Assembly (NCBI RefSeq): GCF_041435215.1
Contig: NZ_CP108394.1
Location: forward strand, 3,410,001 to 3,474,000
Direction: 5' to 3'
Length of the DNA: 64,000 bases
Origin: Streptomyces sp. NBC_01314
GTDB lineage: Bacteria > Actinomycetota > Actinomycetes > Streptomycetales > Streptomycetaceae
Made by a program: the position numbers and the translations under genes. Shown here piece after piece: positions 45,802 through 54,627 of the stretch; position 1 is the stretch's first letter, and every line of letters starts with the position of its first letter. Below the pieces are notes generated by a model. That model was not told the origin of the DNA, ran no database searches, and worked only from the letters and a program-made list of their open reading frames with translations.

Positions 45802-46782
45802 TCAGCCCTTGACCGCGCCGGTGAGCATGCCCTTCTTGAAGTGCTTCTGGACGAAGGGCGAGAGGAAGGCGACGGGGAGCAGGGCCATGACCATGACCGC
45901 CATCTGGATGGCGAGGGGGGAGAGCTGACCGGTGTTGATCTGGGCGGAGAGGCCGACCGGGCGTTCCTGTTTCTGGACGAGCTGGATCATGACGTTCTGC
46001 AGCGGCATCATGTCCTGGTCGGTGAGGTAGATGGAGGCGTTGAACCAGGCGCTCCAGTAGCCGACCGCGTAGAAGAGGGCGATGACCGCGAGGACGGCCC
46101 TCGACAGCGGCATCACGATCTTCCACAGGATGCGCCAGTCGCCGGCGCCGTCGATGCGGGCGCTGTCGATGAGTTCCGGCGAGATGCCCATGAAGAACGA
46201 GCGCAGGACCAGGATGTTGAAGACGCTCACGGCGCTGGGCAGGATCAGCGCGAGGTAGGTGTCGGTGAGACCGAGGCCCTGGACCAGCAGATAGGTCGGG
46301 ATGAGGCCCGCGCCGAAGAACATCGTGGCGAGCAGGGTCATCAGGATCCAGCGGTGGCCGAGTGAGCCGACGCGGGAGAGGCCGTAGGCGCACAGCACCG
46401 AGACGGTCATGCTGAACAGGGTGCCGACGAGCGTGACGCCCACACTGACCAGGGCGGCCGTCTGGACCTGGCCACCGCCGAGGAGTTCGCGGTAGGCGAT
46501 GAAGGTGATGCTCTTGGGGATGACGACCAGGCCGCCCGCCTCGTCGATGGTCTTCTTCGTCTGGAGGCTGGTGACGATGACGACCCACAGGGGGAAGAGG
46601 ATCGCGAGGCAGGCGAAGCCAAGGACGAGGCCCTTCCCCGCGAGTCCCGCCTTCGCGGGTTCCTCCTCCCAGGACGGGCGGGGCGGCGCGGCCCAGCGGC
46701 TCGGCTCGCGTACCGTCGGCCGCTCGTCGGTGGGCTTGGTCGTCTCGGCCGCCTTGGCCGCCTTGTCGACGAGCGCGCTCAT
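45802..46782 (-). CDS. CUT1 sugar ABC transporter permease (inner subunit 2)
   Basis: 326 residues from the ATG at 46780-46782, overlapping the partner permease by ATGA. A hydrophilic N-terminal tail (~45 residues) precedes six membrane segments. The EAA-like loop is ELIDSARIDGAGDWRILWKI followed by VMPLSRAVLAVIALF. It resembles the LplC/YtcP group. Probably imports xyloglucan oligosaccharides. Confidence 0.92.
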   Translation of the reverse strand: MSALVDKAAKAAETTKPTDERPTVREPSRWAAPPRPSWEEEPAKAGLAGKGLVLGFACLAILFPLWVVIVTSLQTKKTIDEAGGLVVIPKSITFIAYRELLGGGQVQTAALVSVGVTLVGTLFSMTVSVLCAYGLSRVGSLGHRWILMTLLATMFFGAGLIPTYLLVQGLGLTDTYLALILPSAVSVFNILVLRSFFMGISPELIDSARIDGAGDWRILWKIVMPLSRAVLAVIALFYAVGYWSAWFNASIYLTDQDMMPLQNVMIQLVQKQERPVGLSAQINTGQLSPLAIQMAVMVMALLPVAFLSPFVQKHFKKGMLTGAVKG

Positions 46783-47819
46783 TTCTTGTACACCCCCTGC
46801 TCGCCCATGAGGTGGGCGACCTTGTTGGCGGTCAGGACCAGTGCGAGGCCGACGACGCCCTTGATGAGTCCCGCGGCGGCGGCGTAGCTGAAGTCCTGGT
46901 TGCGGATGCCGTTCCACCACACATAGGTGTCGAGGACGTCGGAGGCGTCGACGCCCACCGCGGAGCGCTGGAGCAGCAGTTGCTCGAACCCGACGGTGAG
47001 GGCGTCACCGACGCGCAGCACCAGGAGCAGGGCGATCACCGGGCGCAGCGCGGGGAGGGTGACGTGCCACATGCGCCGCCAGCGGCCGGCGCCGTCCATG
47101 GCGGCGGCCTCGTAGAGGTCGGTGGAGACGGAGGAGAGCGCGGCGAGGAAGACGATGATGCCCCAGCCGGCGTCCTTCCAGATCATCTCGACCGTGACCA
47201 GGTACTTGAAGGTCTCCGGGTTGGTCATCAGGTCGAAGCCCTCGACGCCGTGCTGGCGGAGGGTCTGCGCGATGATGCCGGCGCCGCCGAAGATCTGCAT
47301 GAACACGGTGACTACGAGGACCCAGGAGAAGAAGTGCGGGAGGTACATCACCGCCTGGGCGACCGCCCGGATCCGGGGCCTGACCACGCTGTTGATGAGC
47401 AGCGCGAGCACGATCGGGACCGGGAAGAACAGCAGGAGCTGGAGGAAGAACAGCACGAAGGTGTTCTGCACCGCGTGCCAGAAGGCCGAGTCCGCGAAGA
47501 TCCGCTCGAACTGTTCGAGGCCGACCCAGGGGCTCTCCAGCATGGCGACGAAGCCGTTTTCGCTGAGATAGGGGTCGTAGTCCTGGAAGGCGACCACATT
47601 GCCGAGGATCGGTATGTAGTTGAAGACCAGGACCAGCAGGATCGCCGGCAGCGTCATCAGGATCAGTGTGCGGTCACGCCGGAATCTGAGCCGGAGGCTC
47701 AGTCTGCCGGTGCGCCGGTCTCCCCGGGGGCGGGACCCGGTGGTGCCGCCGGAGGCCACCGGGGCCTCCTCGGGAGTCTTCGCCTCGGCCCTGGGCCGGG
47801 GCACCGTGCTGTGGGACAC
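46779..47819 (-). CDS. CUT1 sugar ABC transporter permease (inner subunit 1)
   Basis: 346 residues. Six membrane segments; the EAA-like loop is YEAAAMDGAGRWRRMWHVTL. Resembles LplB-type permeases, whose partner binding proteins are unusually large, as here. The N-terminal ~50 residues are charged. It follows the binding-protein gene by 26 bases. No ATPase gene is in the operon; Streptomyces often share the ATPase MsiK among such importers. Confidence 0.92.
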   Translation of the reverse strand: MSHSTVPRPRAEAKTPEEAPVASGGTTGSRPRGDRRTGRLSLRLRFRRDRTLILMTLPAILLVLVFNYIPILGNVVAFQDYDPYLSENGFVAMLESPWVGLEQFERIFADSAFWHAVQNTFVLFFLQLLLFFPVPIVLALLINSVVRPRIRAVAQAVMYLPHFFSWVLVVTVFMQIFGGAGIIAQTLRQHGVEGFDLMTNPETFKYLVTVEMIWKDAGWGIIVFLAALSSVSTDLYEAAAMDGAGRWRRMWHVTLPALRPVIALLLVLRVGDALTVGFEQLLLQRSAVGVDASDVLDTYVWWNGIRNQDFSYAAAAGLIKGVVGLALVLTANKVAHLMGEQGVYKK

Positions 47820-47845
47820 GGCCTTCTCCTTGCCTCAGCCCCGGG

Positions 47846-49531
47846 TCAGCTCGCCGAACCGGACTCGTCGAGCAGCTTCTTGTACCAGTCGCGCAGGCCG
47901 TCGCCGCCCTTGCTCTTCCAGTCGGACACCGCCTGCTGGACGTCGCTGATCTTCTTGCGGCCGCGCACGACGTCGTCCTCCAACTGCTCGAAGTTGTCGG
48001 CGAGGTTGGCCCAGCGGTTGGGTTCGGTGACGGTCAGCCCGAAGAAGGAGGTCTTCTTGGTGAAGGCCCCCATGCGCTGCTGCCATTCGACGATGCCCTT
48101 GGTGACCTCGGGCAGATCGACGTAGGCGACGTACGGGGCGGGGTTGCCGGTGTAGTCGTAGGCGCCGTTGACCTCGTTGATGCCCTGGGTGGTCTTGACC
48201 GGCAGGCCCTTCTTGGTCTCGTAGTCCGTGCCCTCCACGCCGTAGGCGGTGAGCATGAACTCCTTGGTCCCGTAGGGCGCGGCGCAGTAGTTGCAGAGGG
48301 CGAGGAAGTCCTTGATCTGCTGCTTGCTCGCCTTCTTGCTGATGAAGGTGAAGATGCCGGCAGGCTGGTCCGCCCAGAGCGTGGGGTCGCCGCCGTCGGC
48401 GCCGAAGTAGTCGAACGCGGCCATCTCGAAGTCGTTCTTCTGGGTGCCCTGTTCGGCCGTCTTGCCCCACCAGTCGGAGATGTTCTGGCTGTAGACCAGC
48501 ACCTCCCCGGCGGTGAAGCGGTTGCCCGCGTTGCCTCCGGCCTTGACGTTGAGGGCGTCCGGGTGGACCACACCGGCCGCGTAGAGCTTGCGCGTCCACT
48601 CCAGAGCTTCCAGGAACTCGTCGGTCTCGATGCGGTTGACGAGTTTGCCGTCGACCATGTTCCACCAGAGCGCCTTGTCACCGCCGGGGAAGACGCCGTA
48701 GATGTGCAGCGCCGCCCACTTCATGTCGTCGCAGGCCCAGAGCTTGGACTTGGCGTCGGTGGCCTCCTTCGCCCAGGACAGGAAGTCGTCCGGGCTCGTC
48801 GGGACGCTGTAGCCCTTCTTCTCGAAGAGGTCCTTGCGGTACATGGGCGCGATGCCGGTGACGTACGGGGAGGGCATGGGAACCGCGCGCAGCTGCCCGC
48901 CGAAGATGCCGCGCTGCCAGGCCTCGGTGGGAACGGCCGCGAGGTTCGGGTACTCCTTGACCTTGTCGCCGGAGAGGTACGGGCCGAGGTCGGCGAACTT
49001 GGCGTTGATGGCGCTGGGTATCCGGCCCATCAGGTTCCAGGCGGGGACGACCACGACGTCGGGGATGTCGCTGGAGGCGAGGACCGCGCCGAGCTTCTGG
49101 TCGTAGGTGGTGCCGTCCTGGTTCTGCCAGGTCACCTCGACGCCCGCGGCCTCGTTCATCGCCGTGTAGTACGGGTTGTCGCCCTTCGGCGGCGTCCCCC
49201 AGAACGGGGACATGACCTTCAGCTTGCCGCCGCTGCCCAGCTTCTTCGGGACCGAGGTCTTCAGGTCGGCCGTGGCGATCGCCTTGGTGAAGCCTGCGGG
49301 CGCGCCGTTCTTCGCCGGGATGTCCGGCGCCACGACGTTCGACGCGACGAACGCCGGAAGGATCTTCTGCGCGTCCTTGCCCGACGTGGCGCCCTCCTTG
49401 CGGCCTTCCTGCGAGCCGCCGCAGGCGGACAGCAGCGGCACACCCCCCGCCACTACGGCGGCGGCGACCGCCGTGGAGGCGAGGAAGCTTCTCCGGCTGG
49501 GCGCGGCGGAGGTGGCGGAGTTCGGCGTCAT
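47846..49531 (-). CDS. Large extracellular sugar-binding lipoprotein
   Basis: 561 residues from an ATG. Signal: SRRSFLASTAVAAAVVAGG with a Tat-type RR, and lipobox LLSAC. LKVMSPFWGTPPKGDNPYYT begins the mature binding fold; the length fits the LipO/YtcQ group that pairs with LplB/YtcP permeases. It is the first gene of the transporter operon and has LacI operators just upstream. Confidence 0.92.
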   Translation of the reverse strand: MTPNSATSAAPSRRSFLASTAVAAAVVAGGVPLLSACGGSQEGRKEGATSGKDAQKILPAFVASNVVAPDIPAKNGAPAGFTKAIATADLKTSVPKKLGSGGKLKVMSPFWGTPPKGDNPYYTAMNEAAGVEVTWQNQDGTTYDQKLGAVLASSDIPDVVVVPAWNLMGRIPSAINAKFADLGPYLSGDKVKEYPNLAAVPTEAWQRGIFGGQLRAVPMPSPYVTGIAPMYRKDLFEKKGYSVPTSPDDFLSWAKEATDAKSKLWACDDMKWAALHIYGVFPGGDKALWWNMVDGKLVNRIETDEFLEALEWTRKLYAAGVVHPDALNVKAGGNAGNRFTAGEVLVYSQNISDWWGKTAEQGTQKNDFEMAAFDYFGADGGDPTLWADQPAGIFTFISKKASKQQIKDFLALCNYCAAPYGTKEFMLTAYGVEGTDYETKKGLPVKTTQGINEVNGAYDYTGNPAPYVAYVDLPEVTKGIVEWQQRMGAFTKKTSFFGLTVTEPNRWANLADNFEQLEDDVVRGRKKISDVQQAVSDWKSKGGDGLRDWYKKLLDESGSAS

Positions 49532-49643
49532 TGCGTCAACCCTTCATGGCGCACACCAGGACACCCGGCGGTGGCCGTCGGCTGCGGTGTCTTGAGTAGA
49601 ACTGGCTGTGCTGAAGCGATGATCATCGGAGGGAGGTGAGCAC

Positions 49644-49654
49644 GCGAAGCGTTT
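49644..49654. promoter_or_regulatory. Degenerate LacI-type site
   Basis: cgaagcgtttc differs from the operator core by one base; 10 bases from the full site at 49665. Confidence 0.45.
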
Positions 49655-49664
49655 CCCTCCGCAG

Positions 49665-49678
49665 TCGAAGCGCTTCGA
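49665..49678. promoter_or_regulatory. LacI-type operator of the transporter operon
   Basis: tcgaagcgcttcga, identical to O1 at 26357, 134 bases before the binding-protein start. Confidence 0.8.
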
Positions 49679-49858
49679 TGTTGCTGCGAGGTTAAGTGAA
49701 CGACCGGGGGTGCACAAGGGTCGATTCCCAGATTCCTCGGAGGTGCGAACGACCGGAGCGATCCCTTCCGACCTCGGATATCCCGGCCTGTATGACGGTG
49801 GGGAAACGGATCTGTTGCGCCTTGGTCTCTTGACACCCACCCCACGGTCGAATGAGCA

Positions 49859-49872
49859 TCGAAGCGCTTCGA
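49859..49872. promoter_or_regulatory. LacI-type operator of GH3
   Basis: tcgaagcgcttcga again, 37 bases before the chosen GH3 start. Confidence 0.8.
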
Positions 49873-49908
49873 AAGCGCCTCGCCGCTCCACCGCAAAGGG
49901 ATCCCCAC

Positions 49909-52761
49909 GTGACCGCACAGACGCCGCCCACGCCGCCTCTCCGCGATCCGCAGCTGCCGCTCGCGAAGCGCATCGACGATCTGCTCCAGCGGCTCGGTCC
50001 GGACGAGAAGATCGCGTTCCTGCACCAGTTCGCGCCCGCCGTCGACCGTCTCGGGGTGGCCGCCTTCCGCACCGGCCAGGAGGCGCTGCACGGCGTGGCC
50101 TGGATGGGCCCCGCGACGGTGTTCCCGCAGGCCATCGGCCTCGGCGCGACCTGGAACGAGGAGCTCGTCCGACGCGTCGGCGAGGCCGTGTCCACCGAGA
50201 CCCGTGCGATGCGCGCCCGCGACGACCGCGTCGGCCTCAACGTCTGGTCCCCCACGGTCAACCTGCTGCGCCACCCTCTGTGGGGCCGTAACGAGGAGGG
50301 CTACTCCGAGGACCCGAAACTGACCTCGGCGATCGCGACCGCGTACACCCGCGGTCTGCGCGGCGACCACCCCACGTACTGGCGCACGGCCCCGGTTCTC
50401 AAGCACTGGCTGGCGCACAACAACGAGACCGACCGCTCCACCACCTCCTCCTCGGTCCGCCCCCGCGTCCTGCACGAGTACGACCTGCGCGCCTTCCGCG
50501 AGACGGTCGAGGCGGGCGCGGTGGCCGGCGTCATGCCCGCGTACAACCTGGTCAACGGCCGCCCCAACCATGTCTCGCCCTACCTGGCCGAGCAGCTGCG
50601 CACCTGGACCGACGAGCACCTGCTGGTCTGCTCGGACGCGGGCGCGCCGTCGAACCTGGTCGACTCCGAGCACTACTTCGACACCCATGAGGAGGCGACC
50701 GCCGCCTCGCTGCGCGCCGGCGTCGACAGCTTCACCGACCACGGCACGGAGAGTTCGACGATGATCGGACGCATCCGGGGCGCCCTGGCCCAGTCCCTGC
50801 TGACCTCGGACGACATCGACGAGGCGGTCCGCCGCCAGCTCTCGGTCCGCTTCCGCCTCGGCGAGTTCGACCCCGAATCGGACCCGTACGCCGACCTCAA
50901 GGACTTCGACACCCCGGCCCACCGCGCCCTCGCCCAGGAGGCCGCCGAGCAGGCGGTCGTCCTGCTGAAGAACGAGAACGACCTGTTGCCGCTCGCGGCC
51001 GACGCCCGGATCGCCGTCGTCGGTCTGCTCGCCGACGAGTGCAAGCTCGACTGGTACAGCGGCACCCTCATCCACCGCTCGACCCCGCTCGAAGGCCTGT
51101 ACGACCGCTTCGGCGCCGAGCGCGTGACGTTCGCGGAGGGCGTGGACCGCGTACGCCTCAGGGCGCTCTCCACCGGCGCGTTCGTGTCGGTCCCCGAGGC
51201 GGCCGAGGCCGCCGACGAGGTGCGCGGCGCGGAGGGGGCGCTCGACCCGGCGCTCCTGGCCGGCCGCACCGACCTGTCGCCGCTCATCACGGACGCGCAC
51301 GGCACCGAGCTGGCTCTCGTCGACTGGGGCGAGGGCCTGCTCACCTTCCGCGCGCCGGACGGCCGCTACCTCTCGGTCGCCGACGACGGACATCTGCGCG
51401 CCTCGGCCGATCAGCCGGGCGGCTGGATCGTCCAGGAGACCTTCCGCCTGGAGCCCTCCGAAGCCCACGGGAACGGTCACCTCCTCAAGCACACAGGGAC
51501 AGGCCGGTACGTCACTGTCGGCGCCGACGGAGTAAAGGTTGCCGACGGTAATCCGGAAACCTTCGAACTGATCGTGACCGAGCAGGGCGAGGCGTCCGTC
51601 ACGCGTGTGGCCGCCGAGGCCGACGTCGTCCTCGTGGTCGCGGGCAACGACCCGCACATCAACGGCCGCGAGACCGAGGACCGTACGACCCTCGCGCTCC
51701 CGGCCCACCAGGAGCGCCTGCTGCGCGCGGCCCGCGCCGCCAACCCGAACACCGCGCTGGTCCTGGTCTCGGCCTATCCGTACGCCGTCGACCCCGCCGG
51801 CCTGGCCGCCGTCCTGTGGACCGCGCACGGCGGCCAGGCCGCGGGCACCGCCCTGGCCCGCGTCCTCGCCGGCGACGTCTCCCCCGCCGGCCGCCTCCCG
51901 CAGACCTGGTACGCGGCCGACACGGATCTTCCCGATCTCCTCGACTACGACGTGATCGGTGCCCGTCAGACGTACCTCTACTTCGAGGGCGCCACGCTGT
52001 TCCCGTTCGGCCACGGCCTGTCGTACGCGGAGTTCGCGTACGGAAACCTGGTCGCCCACGTGGGCGACGGCGAGCTGACGGTCTCCTTCACCGTCACCAA
52101 CACGGGCGCGGTGACCGCCGACGAGGTCGCCCAGCTCTATGTCCGCGCCGAAGACCCGTCGGTCCCGCGCCCGCGCCGTGAGCTGGCCGGCCACCGCCGC
52201 GTCACCCTCGCCCCCGGCGCCTCGACGGAGCTGACCTTCCGGCTGCCGCTCTCCGTACTGGAGTTCTGGGACGTGGCGCACGGCACCTGGCATCGGGAGC
52301 CGGGCGCGTACGAACTGCTGGCCGGCGCGTCGAGCGAGGACATCCGCCTCCGTACGACCGTCACCGTCGACGGCGAACCGGTCGCCCCCCGCCCGGTCGT
52401 GACCCACGGCCTGACCGCGGCGGACTTCGACGAGCAGCGCGGCACGGAGATCGTCGACCGCACGAAGGTGTCGGGGGACTCGGTGGCGCCGGCGGGCGGC
52501 GGCTCCGGTGAACTGCTCTTCCAGCAGTGCGACTTCGGCGCGGGTGTCACCGAGGTGACGGTGGAGGTGACGGGCGGGGGGAGCGTGGAGTTCTCGCTCG
52601 TCGGCGGGCCGGTACTGGCAACCCTGACGCTCGACACGCCCACCGCGGACTCGTACACGTACACGACTCTGCGCGCCGCCGTCTCGGCGGCCGGCGTGCA
52701 CGACGTCCATCTCAAGCTGCGCGGCCCGCTGCGGCTGGCGCACGTCGGCTTCTCCGGTTGA
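49909..52761 (+). CDS. GH3 beta-glucosidase/beta-xylosidase with a domain insertion
   Basis: 950 residues from GTG 49909, with aaaggga 7 bases upstream; the ATG at 49852 would place the operator inside codons 3-7. The nucleophile Asp is in LLVCSDAGAPSNLV (about residue 243). The C-terminal GH3 domain has AVVLLKNENDLLPL, PAGRLPQTWY, FPFGHGLSY and a fibronectin-III-like end. About residues 420-570 form an insertion with LLTFRAPDGRYLSVADDGHL and LLKHTGTGRYVTVGADGVKV, which looks like a fascin/beta-trefoil sugar-binding repeat. A CBM6-like tail follows. No signal peptide. It would finish degradation of imported oligosaccharides. Confidence 0.88.
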   Translation: MTAQTPPTPPLRDPQLPLAKRIDDLLQRLGPDEKIAFLHQFAPAVDRLGVAAFRTGQEALHGVAWMGPATVFPQAIGLGATWNEELVRRVGEAVSTETRAMRARDDRVGLNVWSPTVNLLRHPLWGRNEEGYSEDPKLTSAIATAYTRGLRGDHPTYWRTAPVLKHWLAHNNETDRSTTSSSVRPRVLHEYDLRAFRETVEAGAVAGVMPAYNLVNGRPNHVSPYLAEQLRTWTDEHLLVCSDAGAPSNLVDSEHYFDTHEEATAASLRAGVDSFTDHGTESSTMIGRIRGALAQSLLTSDDIDEAVRRQLSVRFRLGEFDPESDPYADLKDFDTPAHRALAQEAAEQAVVLLKNENDLLPLAADARIAVVGLLADECKLDWYSGTLIHRSTPLEGLYDRFGAERVTFAEGVDRVRLRALSTGAFVSVPEAAEAADEVRGAEGALDPALLAGRTDLSPLITDAHGTELALVDWGEGLLTFRAPDGRYLSVADDGHLRASADQPGGWIVQETFRLEPSEAHGNGHLLKHTGTGRYVTVGADGVKVADGNPETFELIVTEQGEASVTRVAAEADVVLVVAGNDPHINGRETEDRTTLALPAHQERLLRAARAANPNTALVLVSAYPYAVDPAGLAAVLWTAHGGQAAGTALARVLAGDVSPAGRLPQTWYAADTDLPDLLDYDVIGARQTYLYFEGATLFPFGHGLSYAEFAYGNLVAHVGDGELTVSFTVTNTGAVTADEVAQLYVRAEDPSVPRPRRELAGHRRVTLAPGASTELTFRLPLSVLEFWDVAHGTWHREPGAYELLAGASSEDIRLRTTVTVDGEPVAPRPVVTHGLTAADFDEQRGTEIVDRTKVSGDSVAPAGGGSGELLFQQCDFGAGVTEVTVEVTGGGSVEFSLVGGPVLATLTLDTPTADSYTYTTLRAAVSAAGVHDVHLKLRGPLRLAHVGFSG

Positions 52762-52790
52762 GGGTCCGGAACAGGCCGACACACAGAAGG

Positions 52791-52822
52791 GGCCCGGCAC
52801 CGGAAGGCATCGGTGCCGGGCC
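52791..52822 (+). terminator. Terminator after GH3
   Basis: ggcccggcaccg pairs perfectly with cggtgccgggcc (8-base loop), followed by tcttcatc. Confidence 0.8.
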
Positions 52823-52853
52823 TCTTCATCCCGGGATCTGACCCCAGACTACA

Positions 52854-52868
52854 TGAAAACGATTGTCA
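52854..52868. promoter_or_regulatory. Zur-box-like site between convergent genes
   Basis: tgaaaacgattgtca resembles the Streptomyces zinc-repressor box (tgaaaatgattttca-like) with two or three changes. No gene start lies nearby, so it may be a relic. Confidence 0.3.
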
Positions 52869-52905
52869 CAAGCTAGGGGTGAGGCGGGGCGATCCCACCG
52901 ATGCC

Positions 52906-54357
52906 TCAGAGCTGAAGCCCCGTCAGGACCATCACCCGCTCGTAGGTGTAGTCGTCCATGGCGAAGCGAACACCCTCACGCCCCACACCGGACTGCTTCG
53001 CCCCGCCGTACGGCATCTGGTCGGCGCGGTAGGACGGCACGTCACCGATGACCACGCCGCCCACCTCCAGCGCGCGGTGGGCGCGGAAGGCGGTCTGCAG
53101 GTCGTGGGTGAAGACGCCCGCCTGGAGGCCGTACTTGGACTCGTTGACGGCGGCGAAGGCCTCGGCCTCGCCCTCCACCCTCCGCACGGTGAGGACGGGC
53201 CCGAAGACCTCCTCGCAGGAGATCGTCACATCGGCGGGTACGTCGGCGAGGACGGTCGGCGCGTACGAAGCGCCGTCGCGCTTGCCGCCGGCGAGAAGCG
53301 CGGCCCCGGCGTCGACCGCCTCCTGGACCCACGTCTCGACCCGCTTGGCAGCGTCCTCGTTGACCAGCGGCCCGACGTCGGTCGCGCCGTCGGACGGGTC
53401 GCCGGTCACCTGCGCCTCGACCGCGGCGACGATGCGCGGCAGCAGCCGGTCGTACACGGACGCGTCCGCGATCACCCGCTGCACGGAGATGCAGGACTGG
53501 CCGCCCTGGTAGTTGGAGAAGGTCGCGATGCGGCCTGCGGCCCGGTCGAGGTCCTCGTCGCTCGCGTAGTCGGCGAGCACGACCGCCGCGCCGTTGCCGC
53601 CCAGCTCCAGCGTGCAGTGCTTGCGCGGCACCGAGTCCATGATCGCGTAGCCGACCTTCTCGGACCCGGTGAAGGAGATCACGGGCAGCCGCTCGTCCTG
53701 GACGAGGGCGGGCATCCGGTCGTTGGCGACGGGGAGGATGCTCCAGGACCCGGCGGGGAGCGCGGTCGCGGCCTCGGCGAGCAGGTCGCCGATGATCAGA
53801 CCGGAGAGGGGGGTGGCCGGGGCGGGCTTCAGAATGATCGGCACCCCGGCCGCGATCGCCGGGGCGATCTTGTGGGCGCAGAGGTTGAGCGGGAAGTTGA
53901 AGGGCGCGATACCGAGGACGACGCCCTTGGGGAAGCGTCGCGTGAGGGCGAGCCGCCCCTGTCCGCCCAGGTCGGTGTCGAGCCGCTGCGCCTCGCCGCC
54001 GTTGAACCGCCGGGCCTCCTCGGCCGCGAACCGGAACACGGAGACCGCCCGGCCGACCTCGCCCCGGGCCCACTTGATCGGCTTGCCGTTCTCGGCGGAG
54101 ATCAGCTGCGCGATCTCCTCCGTCCGCTCGACAAGACTCCTGCTGACGTGGTCGAGAGCGGCGGCCCGCACATGCGCCGGCGTCGCCGCGAACGCGTCCC
54201 GCACGGCGTACGCGGCGGCCACGGCCTCCTCGACCTGCTCGTCCGTCGGCACGCTCACCCTGCCGACCAGGCGGCCGTCCCAGGGCGACGTCACATCGAA
54301 CGTGGTCTCACCGGTGGCCTGACGGCCGGCGAGCCAGAAGGCGTGGGTGGCGGTCAT
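52906..54357 (-). CDS. NAD(P)-dependent aldehyde dehydrogenase
   Basis: 483 residues from the ATG at 54355-54357. It has the coenzyme site VLGIAPFNFPLNLCAHK, ISFTGSEKVGYAIM, the general-base Glu in LELGGNGAAVVL and the nucleophile Cys in YQGGQSCISVQRV. No signal peptide. The substrate may be succinate semialdehyde or an aminoaldehyde, since gabT and an amine oxidase lie within 10 kb. It is followed upstream by a PucR-type regulator on the same strand, but they are 270 bases apart. Confidence 0.92.
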   Translation of the reverse strand: MTATHAFWLAGRQATGETTFDVTSPWDGRLVGRVSVPTDEQVEEAVAAAYAVRDAFAATPAHVRAAALDHVSRSLVERTEEIAQLISAENGKPIKWARGEVGRAVSVFRFAAEEARRFNGGEAQRLDTDLGGQGRLALTRRFPKGVVLGIAPFNFPLNLCAHKIAPAIAAGVPIILKPAPATPLSGLIIGDLLAEAATALPAGSWSILPVANDRMPALVQDERLPVISFTGSEKVGYAIMDSVPRKHCTLELGGNGAAVVLADYASDEDLDRAAGRIATFSNYQGGQSCISVQRVIADASVYDRLLPRIVAAVEAQVTGDPSDGATDVGPLVNEDAAKRVETWVQEAVDAGAALLAGGKRDGASYAPTVLADVPADVTISCEEVFGPVLTVRRVEGEAEAFAAVNESKYGLQAGVFTHDLQTAFRAHRALEVGGVVIGDVPSYRADQMPYGGAKQSGVGREGVRFAMDDYTYERVMVLTGLQL

Positions 54358-54512
54358 AGTCGATCCCGGCCCTTCGGTGGGTAACACATTTCGCTTCCGG
54401 CTCCACGGTAGGGCCGGGGCGGCGAGGGGTCGCTTGTCCGGCACGTATGAGTGCGGGTGGCGGTTGTGCCGGATTGGAGGGGTGGGTCGAGCTGGTGGGC
54501 CGGCCGTAGGCC

Positions 54513-54545
54513 CGCAAGGGGCGCGGGGAACTGCGCGAGCGACCA
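54513..54545. repeat. Family B repeat, half copy
   Basis: gcaaggggcgcggggaactg, then cgcgagcgaccacgacgg, identical in pattern to the right arm at 45.73 kb. Confidence 0.6.
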
Positions 54546-54627
54546 CGACGGACCCGCACCCGGAGGTCGAAGGGGCACCACCCCTCGAGGATGGGACGGG
54601 TAGGGGCGGCGGGGGCGAAAAAGCCCC

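Larger units (their letters stand above)
49532..49908. other. Divergent control region of the transporter operon and GH3
   Basis: 377 bases without a gene, holding three LacI-type sites and the promoters of both units. A GH3 frame opens further upstream at 49852, but its ATG would put the operator inside the gene. Confidence 0.65.

Noticed and set aside
43334..46588. Single 1084-residue fusion of a permease region with GH74
   Set aside because: The upstream part is read out of frame from the permease gene; GH74 has its own start, ribosome site and Tat signal.
49852..49908. Upstream ATG start for GH3
   Set aside because: It would place the LacI operator inside the gene and lacks a ribosome site; GTG 49909 has one.
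49528..52800. 1090-residue minus-strand frame opposite GH3
   Set aside because: GH3 motifs are on the plus strand; this frame is its shadow.
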